NCBI GenBank assembly: GCA_029570375.1
Contig: JAKPXB010000037.1
Location: 1-53,341 of the forward strand
Direction: 5' to 3'
DNA from: Bacillota bacterium
Lineage (GTDB): Bacteria > Bacillota > Clostridia > Saccharofermentanales > DTU023
DNA length: 53,341 nt
Each line of letters begins with the position of its first letter. The stretch's first letter is position 1. Made by a program: the position numbers and the translations under genes. Below, one piece after another: positions 15,898 to 24,350 of this stretch. The notes under the pieces were generated by a model. It was not told the origin of the DNA and made no database searches. It saw nothing but the letters and a program-made list of their open reading frames with translations.

Positions 15898-17211
15898 CTA
15901 TAACTGAATCCACGGTTTCAGGGGACCGACTTCGTTCCTTCTGATTTTCCCCGCGAGCACAACACCCTCGCTCTCATACCTCTCCTCCTGAACGATGCCA
16001 AACGCGCGCGCGTGGGCGACCAGCCCGGCTTCTCTGTAAGGAATGATCGCGCGATACCAGACGAATGTGCTCTCGACAAAACGCGCGAGCCCTGATAATA
16101 GTCGGTCAAGGCCTTCGCCTGTCCGGGCTGAAAGCGGAAAAATCTGGTCAGATTTATCATTACGCAATGTCATCATTACGTCGTGATAAGCACTCGGCCG
16201 CACGTTGTCCATTTTATTGAGAACGTAAAATACAGGCAGCGAACCGGCACCCAGTTCGTTGAGCTGCCGGTGGACCACATCGATGTGAGCGGCCGCATCC
16301 GGGTCCGACATATCCGCGACGAGAAGAATGACGTCCGCTGAGGACGCCTCTTCAAAGGTCGCCCGGAACGCCTGCGAGAGAAACTGGGGAAGATCGCGGA
16401 TAAAGCCCACGGTATCAATGAGAATGAGGGACACGCCCTCACTGATCTCGAGCCGCCGCGCCGTCGGGTCGAGCGTCATGAACAGCTGATCACCGGTATC
16501 GAGTGTTTCACCGCAAAGCTTATTTAACAACGTCGACTTGCCGGCATTCGTATAGCCCACAATTGCGGCCGTCACCATATGCCGGCGGTCGCGGAGAGCC
16601 CGCGATCGTTCGCGGCGGTTTTCCACACGCTTCAGTTCATTTCGGAGAACGCGCATCCTCTTGCGGATCACGCGCCGGTCTTGTTCCAGCATGGTCTCAC
16701 CGGGGCCGCGTGTTCCGATGCCGCCGCCGAGCCTGGACAGCGCGGCGCCCTGCCCGGACAACTGCGTCAACCGATAACGCCAGTGGGCGAGTTCAACCTG
16801 GATTTTCCCCTCATCTGTTCTGGCCCGGTCGGCAAAAATAGAGAGAATCACGGATACGCGGTCGCATATTTTCAGCGTTGTTTCCTTCGAGATACCTCTG
16901 GTCTGAGCGGGCGACAGTTCTCCGTCGAACAGGAGATAGTCCGCCTCGATATCCTCCGCGCGCTGAGCAATTTCTCTCAATTTGCCTGACCCGACAAATG
17001 TGCGCTGATCGATCTTATCCATTTTCTGAATGATGCGGTCGGCGACGACAAAACCGTTCGTCTTTGCGAGATCGGCGAGCTCGTCGAGCGATCTCTCAAC
17101 GCGGTCCCGATCAGATACCTGCAGATCGACAGCCACGAGAACAGCGCGGCCGGGTTCCCGCGCTGTCTTCTCTTCATCTTCTATTTCTGCGTGTCGGATC
17201 GCTCTTCCCAT
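15898..17211 (-). CDS. hflX: GTPase HflX
   Basis: A 437-residue ribosome-associated GTPase that splits stalled or hibernating 70S ribosomes. The N-terminal HflX domain has FVGSGKLREI (72-81) and the glycine-rich GGGIGTRGPGE (162-171). The G domain has G1 GYTNAGKST (219-227), G3 DTVGF (266-270) and G4 NKMD. A long basic coiled-coil linker (about 180-210) lies between them. The ribosome binding site before ATG 17211 is poor. The C-terminal extension after the G domain is present, so the protein is full length. It is a monocistronic gene facing plsC. Confidence 0.95.
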   Translation of the reverse strand: MGRAIRHAEIEDEEKTAREPGRAVLVAVDLQVSDRDRVERSLDELADLAKTNGFVVADRIIQKMDKIDQRTFVGSGKLREIAQRAEDIEADYLLFDGELSPAQTRGISKETTLKICDRVSVILSIFADRARTDEGKIQVELAHWRYRLTQLSGQGAALSRLGGGIGTRGPGETMLEQDRRVIRKRMRVLRNELKRVENRRERSRALRDRRHMVTAAIVGYTNAGKSTLLNKLCGETLDTGDQLFMTLDPTARRLEISEGVSLILIDTVGFIRDLPQFLSQAFRATFEEASSADVILLVADMSDPDAAAHIDVVHRQLNELGAGSLPVFYVLNKMDNVRPSAYHDVMMTLRNDKSDQIFPLSARTGEGLDRLLSGLARFVESTFVWYRAIIPYREAGLVAHARAFGIVQEERYESEGVVLAGKIRRNEVGPLKPWIQL

Positions 17212-17477
17212 TTATCGTAATATCCAGTCTGAAACCGTTCTCTTTGTATACGGAATCTCTGTCCATTTTTGGCCGGGACAAAATTCCATCACATATCATA
17301 TGTTAGAATATGGGAATCAGCTATAGCACGTCATTCCCTGTTTGTTTTCGGTAGTTGCGTATGGCCATAAATCGTTTCTTGAAAAACGTTCCTTATCCTG
17401 ACCGGCAGTCTTGTCTCTATTTCAGAGTACAGGGATCTTTCGCGAGCACCTCGTTTCCGAGTACCCCGGACACCTCT

Positions 17478-17888
17478 ATGCATCGCAGCGAAACAGCGGC
17501 ATGGGTCGGCTATCTCGTAAAACTTGAGCGGCAGCGCCGATCTATCACGCAATCCAGCCTCGCCTCCGCGCTTGGTTTCGGGATGAGCTATGTTTCTACG
17601 ATTGAGGCGGGAAACGCCTACGCGAATATTGAGAGGACGATCGCCATCGTGGAACACCTCGGGATCGATCCGAGCCTGTGTCTTGCCGCCGTCGAAGCCC
17701 AATCGCTTATTCATCACTTTCTTCTGAGGAAAGATCAAAAGGAAAGAAAACAGCACGGAGCGCCTGGTCCTCAATGGAATCCACCAGGGCTTTTATATCA
17801 CGGATTCGTCGCGGATAAAGCGAACGGCATGCCAGATCAATCGCGCACATCATGGCCTTCCTCTCCGGAAATTCCTCCAGCCGAATGA
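17478..17888 (+). CDS. XRE family helix-turn-helix regulator
   Basis: 136 residues from the ATG at 17478. Residues 8-70 form a Cro/C1-type helix-turn-helix (LVKLERQRRSITQSSLASAL, then FGMSYVSTIEAGNAYANIER). After about residue 75 the sequence turns proline-rich and irregular and is antisense to the convergent gene. The last 60 codons may therefore be read-through after loss of an original stop. No ribosome binding site precedes the chosen ATG. The frame is open from 17355, so an upstream start is possible. No toxin partner is visible, so it is probably a stand-alone regulator. Confidence 0.6.
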   Translation: MHRSETAAWVGYLVKLERQRRSITQSSLASALGFGMSYVSTIEAGNAYANIERTIAIVEHLGIDPSLCLAAVEAQSLIHHFLLRKDQKERKQHGAPGPQWNPPGLLYHGFVADKANGMPDQSRTSWPSSPEIPPAE

Positions 17889-18288
17889 GCAGAGGGATCA
17901 TCCCGCTGTACACGTCATGAAGAATCTTGTCTTCCTTTTCTTCCGGCTTCATCCGCAGAAGCCCAAAAAGCTTCTTCCCGAAACCGTCATCGTCACGGCA
18001 GATGGTCAGATAGGCTGTCGCTGAATCGACGATCTGCTCTTCGATTAAGCGATCCGCGTCCGCTCCCGCGTCTTGGCGTATCTCCTGCAATTCACGTTGG
18101 TTAAAGAAGTGTTTTATTTCCTTTAATGCCCGTTTCATCTCCCCTTTTCTCTTGCTCCCGGACGCGTAGACGTGGCAGAAGAGCCAAGGCTGAAGGAACC
18201 GATCTCCCCTGCCTCTCCGGCCTTCGAGCGGGAAATAGCGGAAGTTTTCTATTCTTTCACGTATTTCGTCAAGTTGAGAATCTGTCAT
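17707..18288 (-). CDS. Conserved-looking cytosolic protein, unknown
   Basis: A 193-residue, charged, mainly helical protein with AGAGGAT about eight bases before the ATG. It has no motif I recognise. A glycine-arginine-rich turn (EGRRGRGDRF) and several predicted helices can be seen. Its last 60 codons overlap the XRE regulator gene on the opposite strand by 182 bases, a long convergent overlap. Codon use and acidic C-terminus (SSEESDE) look natural, so I take this as the real gene and the XRE tail as the odd part. A perfect dyad CTCCCTT-A-AAGGGAG (18309-18323) lies just upstream and may be regulatory. Confidence 0.7.
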   Translation of the reverse strand: MTDSQLDEIRERIENFRYFPLEGRRGRGDRFLQPWLFCHVYASGSKRKGEMKRALKEIKHFFNQRELQEIRQDAGADADRLIEEQIVDSATAYLTICRDDDGFGKKLFGLLRMKPEEKEDKILHDVYSGMIPLLIRLEEFPERKAMMCAIDLACRSLYPRRIRDIKALVDSIEDQALRAVFFPFDLSSEESDE

Positions 18289-18352
18289 TCGATTATCCTC
18301 TATTCGGCCTCCCTTAAAGGGAGTATTGCTGCCAGTATAACACGGGCGTTTT

Positions 18353-19840
18353 CTACGATTCCCCCCCTGACAGGGTCAAAGGTTCTTCGACGGTATCCGG
18401 ATTCACTTCCCCGGGAAACGCGCTGTTCGCCGCTGTTTCACCGCGCATCGGCAAAGCGTGCCCCTCTGCGGTCTCTTCTGTCGATTCTTCTGACGGAGCA
18501 TCCTGTTTAGGGAGCAAACCCTCCTTCATTTTCAGATAGATAAGATAGCCGAGAAGAGAGGCGAACCAGGAGACAGGGTACGCGAGGAGAATGACATCGA
18601 AGCTGTTCCAGACAGGAAGCACGATATAGATCCAGGCGAGACGGACACCCGCCATACAGATGAGACTGATGACCATGGGAAAGACGGAATGTCCGATCCC
18701 GCGGAGTACGCCGCCCATGATCTCACCGAGCGCGAACAGCCAGTAGAAAGACAGAATGACTAATATCGCCCGTGTTGTATAGTAAACAACCTCGGGATCC
18801 GCGTTAAACAGTAAAGCAATCGGCATTCTGAACAGGAGAAGAATCGCGGATACAGCCGCGACAACGAAAAAGGTCAGGACTAAACTCTGCCGAAGTCCTT
18901 TACGCACGCGGTCGTACCGGCCGGCTCCCATATTGACACCGGTAAAGGTCATGGCAGCGAGCGTCAGCCCTGTGATCAGCACAAACACGATGCCGTCACT
19001 GCGCGAGGCGGCGGAGATGCCGGCGACCGCGTGCTTCCCGAACTTATTGATGACGGACTGCAGAAAAACATTCGACAGCGCGACAATCGCCGCCTGAAGT
19101 CCGGCGGGTACCCCCACTTTGAGTGCCCGTCTGAGCACGTCCCAGTGGAAAGCGATGTCGAGGAGAAACAGCCGGAACGGCGTGAGGCTCCGCACAAGAC
19201 TGATGGTCACAAACAGCGCGACAACTGTTTGAGCGATAACATATGACCACCCGGCTCCTTTGACGCCCCACCTGAAGACACCGACAAATAAGAAATCGAG
19301 CGCGATATTGAGAACAACTCCGATCGAGAGATAGATGAACGGGTGGCGCGTGTCGCCGACGCCGCGCAGAATCCCCGCCCCCATGTTGTACACCATGACA
19401 GCGAGACCTGAAATGAAATAAATACGCAGGTACTCAGCCGCGTGAGGAAGAATATCGGCAGGAGTCCCCATCTTCACCAGAAGCAAGGGCGCGCAGAATA
19501 CACCCGCCAGGCTGATCAGAACGCCGGTCAGAAGCGCTAGCGCGTACCCGGTATGAACCGTCTTGTACAGCCCGTCGTAATCCTGTGCGCCGTTGACCTG
19601 CGCGGTGACAACCGAACAGCCGGTCCCAAGCCCGAGAGAGAAACCGATCATCATATTGATGATGGAAGCGGTCGCCCCGATGCCCGCCATCGCGTCGATA
19701 CCGCTGTAATTGCCGACGATCATCAGATCGGCAACCGCATAGAAATGCTGCATCAGATTCGTGATAAGCAGCGGCAGCGCAAAGGCGAAAACCTGTTTCC
19801 AGATGGAACCTTCAGTCAGATTGATGTTTCGAATTCTCAT
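18353..19840 (-). CDS. MATE family efflux transporter, polyamine operon
   Basis: A 495-residue protein with twelve hydrophobic segments in two similar halves, the layout of multidrug and toxic compound extrusion transporters (FALPLLITNLMQHFYAVADL at the N-terminus, GAGILRGVGDTRHPF and GGVLRGIGHSVFP as paired loops). A hydrophilic, Glu/Thr-rich tail of about 55 residues is longer than usual. It starts 9 bases after nspC and ends the polyamine operon, so export of a polyamine or an end product is a fair inference, although MATE genes also drift next to unrelated genes. The coupling ion is not predictable from the sequence. Confidence 0.93.
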   Translation of the reverse strand: MRIRNINLTEGSIWKQVFAFALPLLITNLMQHFYAVADLMIVGNYSGIDAMAGIGATASIINMMIGFSLGLGTGCSVVTAQVNGAQDYDGLYKTVHTGYALALLTGVLISLAGVFCAPLLLVKMGTPADILPHAAEYLRIYFISGLAVMVYNMGAGILRGVGDTRHPFIYLSIGVVLNIALDFLFVGVFRWGVKGAGWSYVIAQTVVALFVTISLVRSLTPFRLFLLDIAFHWDVLRRALKVGVPAGLQAAIVALSNVFLQSVINKFGKHAVAGISAASRSDGIVFVLITGLTLAAMTFTGVNMGAGRYDRVRKGLRQSLVLTFFVVAAVSAILLLFRMPIALLFNADPEVVYYTTRAILVILSFYWLFALGEIMGGVLRGIGHSVFPMVISLICMAGVRLAWIYIVLPVWNSFDVILLAYPVSWFASLLGYLIYLKMKEGLLPKQDAPSEESTEETAEGHALPMRGETAANSAFPGEVNPDTVEEPLTLSGGES

Positions 19841-19849
19841 TTGCGGCGA

Positions 19850-21160
19850 TCAGCCCAGTCTCTCCTTGAAGTCATGATAGTCAAAGCGTTTGAGAGTCAC
19901 AACATTATCCTTCTTGTCTTTCAGGACAATAGAAGGCAGCGGGACACCGTTGAAGGTATTGTTTTTCACCATCGTATAGATGGCCATATCGGTAAAAACG
20001 ATGCGGTCGCCCGGCAGCGGCGGAACCGAGAATGAATAGGTGCCGATGATATCCCCCGCGAGACACGTCGGCCCGGCCAGCTGAATGCTATAAGGGTGTA
20101 CGCCGGCTTCGGCGCTTTCGTACCAGACAGACGCGCCTCCGGAGCGCTCTGGCGACGGGACGATATAACATTTCGGCGTATAAGGCATTTCCAGCACATC
20201 AGGCATATGGCACGCGGCCGAGGTATCCATCACCGCGATCGTGTAATCTCTCGCTTTTAACAGATCCAGGACAGAGGATACCAGCCATCCCGCGTTGAGG
20301 GCAACAGCTTCGCCGGGTTCCAGATACACAACGGCGCCGGACTCATCCGCCACCCGGCGCAGCAGTTTCACAAGCAGGGAGCGGTCATAGCCCTCTTTCG
20401 TGATATGATGCCCTCCCCCGCAGTTGATCCACGCGAGCCCCTCCGGCCACGGACCGAACGAACGGCGGATGGCATCGAGAGTACGGGCGAGCACATCCGC
20501 GCCCTGTTCGCACAGAGAGTGGAAGTGAATGCCGTGCATTCCGTCGAATCTTCCGGCTTTATATCCTTGAATAAAGTCCTCCGCGGATACGCCGAGCCGC
20601 GAATTCACGCCGGCGGGATCGTACATTTCCACGTCGATTTCCGAATACCCGGGGTTGATGCGAAGCCCGCAGGAGACCTGGCGTTCGCCCGACAAATTGT
20701 GCTCCAGCACTTTCTCGCGGCAACGCTCCCACTGCTCAAAGGAATTAAACACGATCACATCCACCAAGCCCAGATACGCGTCAAAGTCGTCCGCGCTGAA
20801 AGCGGGCGAATAGACATGCACCTCGCAATCGTCCCCCATCTCTTCCCTTGCAAGCCGCGCTTCGTACAGCCCGGAACTCGCCGCTCCGTCCAAATAAGAC
20901 GCCAGCATCTCATAGAGCGGGTAACAGGAGAAAGCTTTCTGCGCGAGCAGAATCCTGCATCCCGACTCCTGCTTTACCTGCCGCAGAATACGGGCGTTCT
21001 CCCGAATTGATTTCTCGTCAATTAAATAATAGGGCGTGGGAATCCCCCATGCCGGCAGTTCACAGGATCTCAGCCTGTAGCGTTTTTCAGGCTCCATCGG
21101 ACGGACCGTAACGTTGGTATCGCCCGCCGCCTGCACTGGTTCCTTATCTTTTCTGATCAT
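19850..21160 (-). CDS. nspC: Carboxynorspermidine decarboxylase NspC
   Basis: A 436-residue PLP-dependent decarboxylase of the alanine-racemase fold, slightly longer than the usual 365-400. The PLP lysine is Lys75 in LLAQKAFS. Later landmarks are the HFHSLCE strand, the EPGEAV phosphate loop and GPTCLAGD near the C-terminus, which carries the catalytic Cys. It decarboxylates carboxynorspermidine or carboxyspermidine. The first 35 residues are extra, and an internal start is possible. It follows the dehydrogenase gene by 27 bases, and together these two form the AdoMet-independent aminopropyl route. Confidence 0.92.
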   Translation of the reverse strand: MIRKDKEPVQAAGDTNVTVRPMEPEKRYRLRSCELPAWGIPTPYYLIDEKSIRENARILRQVKQESGCRILLAQKAFSCYPLYEMLASYLDGAASSGLYEARLAREEMGDDCEVHVYSPAFSADDFDAYLGLVDVIVFNSFEQWERCREKVLEHNLSGERQVSCGLRINPGYSEIDVEMYDPAGVNSRLGVSAEDFIQGYKAGRFDGMHGIHFHSLCEQGADVLARTLDAIRRSFGPWPEGLAWINCGGGHHITKEGYDRSLLVKLLRRVADESGAVVYLEPGEAVALNAGWLVSSVLDLLKARDYTIAVMDTSAACHMPDVLEMPYTPKCYIVPSPERSGGASVWYESAEAGVHPYSIQLAGPTCLAGDIIGTYSFSVPPLPGDRIVFTDMAIYTMVKNNTFNGVPLPSIVLKDKKDNVVTLKRFDYHDFKERLG

Positions 21161-21187
21161 GGCGCTTCTTTCAGATGGGCTGTTTCT

Positions 21188-22387
21188 TTATGGGACGAGG
21201 ACGGGCTGTTCGTCGACAACCCAGGGCAGACCGAAGCGGTTCAAATCCTCCATGAACGGATCGGGATCCAGCTGTTCGACATTCCAGACCCCCGGTTTTT
21301 TCCAGCAGCCGCGGAGCACAAGCGAGGCGCCGATCATCGCCGGGATGCCCGTCGTGTAGGAGACCGCCTGAGAACCGACTTCCGCGTAGGCTTCCTGGTG
21401 ATCCGCGACATTGTAGACGCGCCAGGTTTTATCCCGGCCGTCTTTTTTCCCGATGAAGATGCAGCCGATATTCGTCTTGCCGACAGTCCGCGGGCCGAGG
21501 GAGGCAGGATCCGGGAGGACAGCCTTTAAGAACTGGAGCGGAACAATTTCACGCCCTTCAAACAGAATAGGCTCGATCGAAGTCATGCCGACATTTTGCA
21601 GACAGCGCAGATGGGAGAGGTAGCTCTCGCCAAAAGTCATGAAAAAGCGGATGCGCCGCACACCCGGGATATGTTTCGCGAGAGACTCGAGCTCTTCGTG
21701 GTAGAGAAGGTACATATCCCGCTCCCCGACCCCTTCAAAAGAATAACGGCGTTTGATTTCCATCGGCGCGGTCTCAACGAAACGACCGTTTTCAAAGTAG
21801 CGGCCATTCGCCGAGACTTCACGGATATTAATCTCGGGGTTGAAATTCGTGGCGAACGGATACCCGTGGTCGCCGCCGTTGCAGTCCAGAATGTCGATCT
21901 CATCGATCGCGTCGAATTCATGCTTCAGCGCGTAAGCTGAGAATACGCCCGTGACTCCCGGGTCAAAACCTGATCCGAGAATCGCTGTCAACCCTCTTCG
22001 GCGAAAGCGGTCCTGGTAGGCCCACTGCCACTTGTATTCAAATTTCGCGGTATCTTTCGGCTCGTAGTTTGCCGTGTCGAGGTAATCGACACCTGTTTCG
22101 AAACAAGCGTCCATGATGGTCAGATCCTGGTAAGGAAGGGCCAGATTCATCACGATGTCAGGCTTTTCAGCCCTGATCAGAGCGGTAAGCGCCGCCACAT
22201 TGTCGGCGTCGACCTCTGCGGTTGTTATCTTCACACCGCGGCCGTCGAGTTTCTTTTTTAATTCTTCACAGCGGGAAAGTGTACGACTCGCGATACATAG
22301 CTCACCGAAAACCTCGCTGTTCTCAACACATTTGTGAGCGGCGACCTGAGCGACGCCTCCCGCACCGATTATCATTGCCTTTGCCAT
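21188..22387 (-). CDS. Carboxynorspermidine/carboxyspermidine dehydrogenase
   Basis: A 399-residue saccharopine-dehydrogenase-like reductase. The Rossmann turn GAGGVAQVAAH lies at the N-terminus, followed by DYLDTANYEP and GSGFDPGVTGVF, which are characteristic of the carboxy(nor)spermidine synthase branch (CASDH). It condenses aspartate-semialdehyde with a diamine using NADPH. AAGGAG lies ten bases before the ATG. Pairing with nspC, rather than with lysine genes, argues against a true saccharopine dehydrogenase. The diamine could be putrescine, diaminopropane or agmatine. The adjacent agmatinase keeps the agmatine option open. Confidence 0.93.
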   Translation of the reverse strand: MAKAMIIGAGGVAQVAAHKCVENSEVFGELCIASRTLSRCEELKKKLDGRGVKITTAEVDADNVAALTALIRAEKPDIVMNLALPYQDLTIMDACFETGVDYLDTANYEPKDTAKFEYKWQWAYQDRFRRRGLTAILGSGFDPGVTGVFSAYALKHEFDAIDEIDILDCNGGDHGYPFATNFNPEINIREVSANGRYFENGRFVETAPMEIKRRYSFEGVGERDMYLLYHEELESLAKHIPGVRRIRFFMTFGESYLSHLRCLQNVGMTSIEPILFEGREIVPLQFLKAVLPDPASLGPRTVGKTNIGCIFIGKKDGRDKTWRVYNVADHQEAYAEVGSQAVSYTTGIPAMIGASLVLRGCWKKPGVWNVEQLDPDPFMEDLNRFGLPWVVDEQPVLVP

Positions 22388-22459
22388 CGGAAATCTTCTC
22401 CTTCCAAAGTAAGAATCAATTGTTACTGCATCTCAACGAAAAGCCATATCATACCACAG

Positions 22460-23326
22460 TCACGCAATCATCAACAGCCACTCGCGCAGAAGCTTGCAGG
22501 CAACCGCCGTGGAGGCGCCTGATAAATCACACGGAGGTGACAATTCCATCATATCAGTCGCGACAACAGAGAGCTTCCCAAGAGCCGCCAGCGATTGCCG
22601 AAGAGCAGTGAAAGAAACCCCCTCGGGTTCAGGAGTCCCGGTCCCGGGGCAGACGGATGGATCGAGGACATCGAGGTCGATGGTCACATACACGGGCGCT
22701 TTCCCGATCGCGTCGGCAGACGAGGAGACGTTTTCGAGCGTGAAGGGATTAAAGTCCAGGTACTCCCGCGCGAACGCAAATTCTTCGCGAAGACCGGACC
22801 GCACACCGAACGAATGGACGCGGCCGTCCCCGGTGCATTCGACCGCCCGACGGATGACAGAAGCGTGCGACAGCGGATCTCCCAGATAATCCCCCCGGAG
22901 ATCCGTGTGGGCGTCCAGGTGGATCACATGGAGGTCGGGATATCTCGCGGCCGCCGCCCGGATACCCGCGATTGTCATGGAGTGATCGCCTCCGATCATC
23001 ACGGGGATTTTCTCCGCTTTAAAAAGGGCTTCGAATGTCCGCTCCACACAGCGGAGAGCCGCCGCGGAAGCGCCCGGGGGCAATTCCAGATCGCCGATGT
23101 CCGCGACGCCGATCTCTTCCAGATCGCGGTCCAGAAGAGGGCTGTAGGATTCAAGCCCCCATGACTCTTTTCTCATAGCGGAAGGGGCGAAACGGGCGCC
23201 GGGGCGGAAAGAAGTCTGTCCGTCAAACGGCGCGCCGAAAATCACAAACCGGCTGTCCTCGAACGGCGTGTCACATCCGCAGAAGGTGGTGCCTTCAAAC
23301 ACAACATCGACAGGCCATTCATGCAT
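22460..23326 (-). CDS. speB: Agmatinase-type ureohydrolase SpeB
   Basis: A 288-residue ureohydrolase with the binuclear Mn site: His115 in GGDHSM, Asp138/His140/Asp142 in HLDAHTDL, and Asp217/Asp219 in TIDLDVLDP. The start at ATG 23326 overlaps the speE stop by 8 bases; a frame open to 23578 is a shadow. It should hydrolyse agmatine to putrescine and urea, matching the arginine-decarboxylase-like gene two places upstream. Acting on N1-aminopropylagmatine is an alternative known for related enzymes. The 72 bases after it contain only the leader of the next gene. Confidence 0.93.
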   Translation of the reverse strand: MHEWPVDVVFEGTTFCGCDTPFEDSRFVIFGAPFDGQTSFRPGARFAPSAMRKESWGLESYSPLLDRDLEEIGVADIGDLELPPGASAAALRCVERTFEALFKAEKIPVMIGGDHSMTIAGIRAAAARYPDLHVIHLDAHTDLRGDYLGDPLSHASVIRRAVECTGDGRVHSFGVRSGLREEFAFAREYLDFNPFTLENVSSSADAIGKAPVYVTIDLDVLDPSVCPGTGTPEPEGVSFTALRQSLAALGKLSVVATDMMELSPPCDLSGASTAVACKLLREWLLMIA

Positions 23327-24305
23327 CGTCTTCACCGTACCTTTCGATCTCACTGAAGTCGATCTCGTCCATGTCATGGGCCTGTGCGCCAGCAAGCTGA
23401 TCGTCCGGCGGCCATATCCCGCCTTCGACCACCCGTTTGTACACACGGTCCAGCAGCACACCTTCGTGGAGAAGCCGCAGCACATAGGTGGGCAGCGCAA
23501 AAGCCCCGCGGTGAAGGCTGGTGTTGTAATAATTCGTCCTGATCCCGCGTGCAAGCCAGCGTTCGGGATTGAAATCATTCAGCGGGTGATAGCTGTCCGA
23601 CATAAACCCAAACAGCCAGTGGCCGGCGGGATAAACGGGGATATGCGCCTGGTAAACCATGACATGGCGGAAGATCTGCGATGTCTTTTTGAAGGTTGCC
23701 GCCGCCTCAGTTGATTCGTTGTGAAAGAAAGGCCCTTCATGCTGGTTGACGAGAATGCCCCCATCCCGCAGCGCGTGGCTGCAATTGCCGTAAAATTCCT
23801 TTGTAAACAGACTCTCACCGGGGCCGAACGGATCTGTGGAATCGACGATAATAACATCGAACATATCGCGGCAGCGGCGCACATAGCGCAGACCATCCTC
23901 AAAGAGGAGTGTCACGCGCGGATCATCGAAAGAAGCGGCCACAGTAGGCAGGTATTTCTTCGAGACCTCCACCGCCAGACGATCAATCTCCACCATGACG
24001 ATCTCTTCCAGATCGTCATAACGGCATAGCTCGCGGAGCGCTCCCCCGTCGCCCCCGCCGATGATGAGCGCCCTCCTGGCATGGGGATGGACAGCCATCG
24101 GGACATGCACAATCATTTCGTGGTAGATAAACTCGTCTTTCTCCGACATCATAATGACATTGTCCATGACAAGCATCCGCCCGAACTCATAGGTATCAAA
24201 CACCTGAATGTGCTGATAATCCGAATATTGAGAGAAGAGCTGTTTTCTCACGCGGATACTGATTTTTATATCGGGTGAATGATATTCGCTGAACCATAGT
24301 TCCAT
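23319..24305 (-). CDS. speE: Spermidine synthase-like aminopropyltransferase
   Basis: A 328-residue aminopropyltransferase with GGGDGGALRE (83-92) for decarboxylated AdoMet and the catalytic VDSTDPFGPG (154-163). ATG 24305 has AGGAGGGAG at good spacing. It is about 45 residues longer than typical SpeE. The extra C-terminal part (from about 270) carries GVLLDRVYKR and an acidic tail and may affect substrate choice. It overlaps speB by 8 bases. Likely acceptor: putrescine, or agmatine, or spermidine for a longer amine. Confidence 0.92.
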   Translation of the reverse strand: MELWFSEYHSPDIKISIRVRKQLFSQYSDYQHIQVFDTYEFGRMLVMDNVIMMSEKDEFIYHEMIVHVPMAVHPHARRALIIGGGDGGALRELCRYDDLEEIVMVEIDRLAVEVSKKYLPTVAASFDDPRVTLLFEDGLRYVRRCRDMFDVIIVDSTDPFGPGESLFTKEFYGNCSHALRDGGILVNQHEGPFFHNESTEAAATFKKTSQIFRHVMVYQAHIPVYPAGHWLFGFMSDSYHPLNDFNPERWLARGIRTNYYNTSLHRGAFALPTYVLRLLHEGVLLDRVYKRVVEGGIWPPDDQLAGAQAHDMDEIDFSEIERYGEDDA

Positions 24306-24350
24306 AGAGTTCTCCCTCCTGCGCCGCTTTTGCCAATCATAGTCCGGCAG

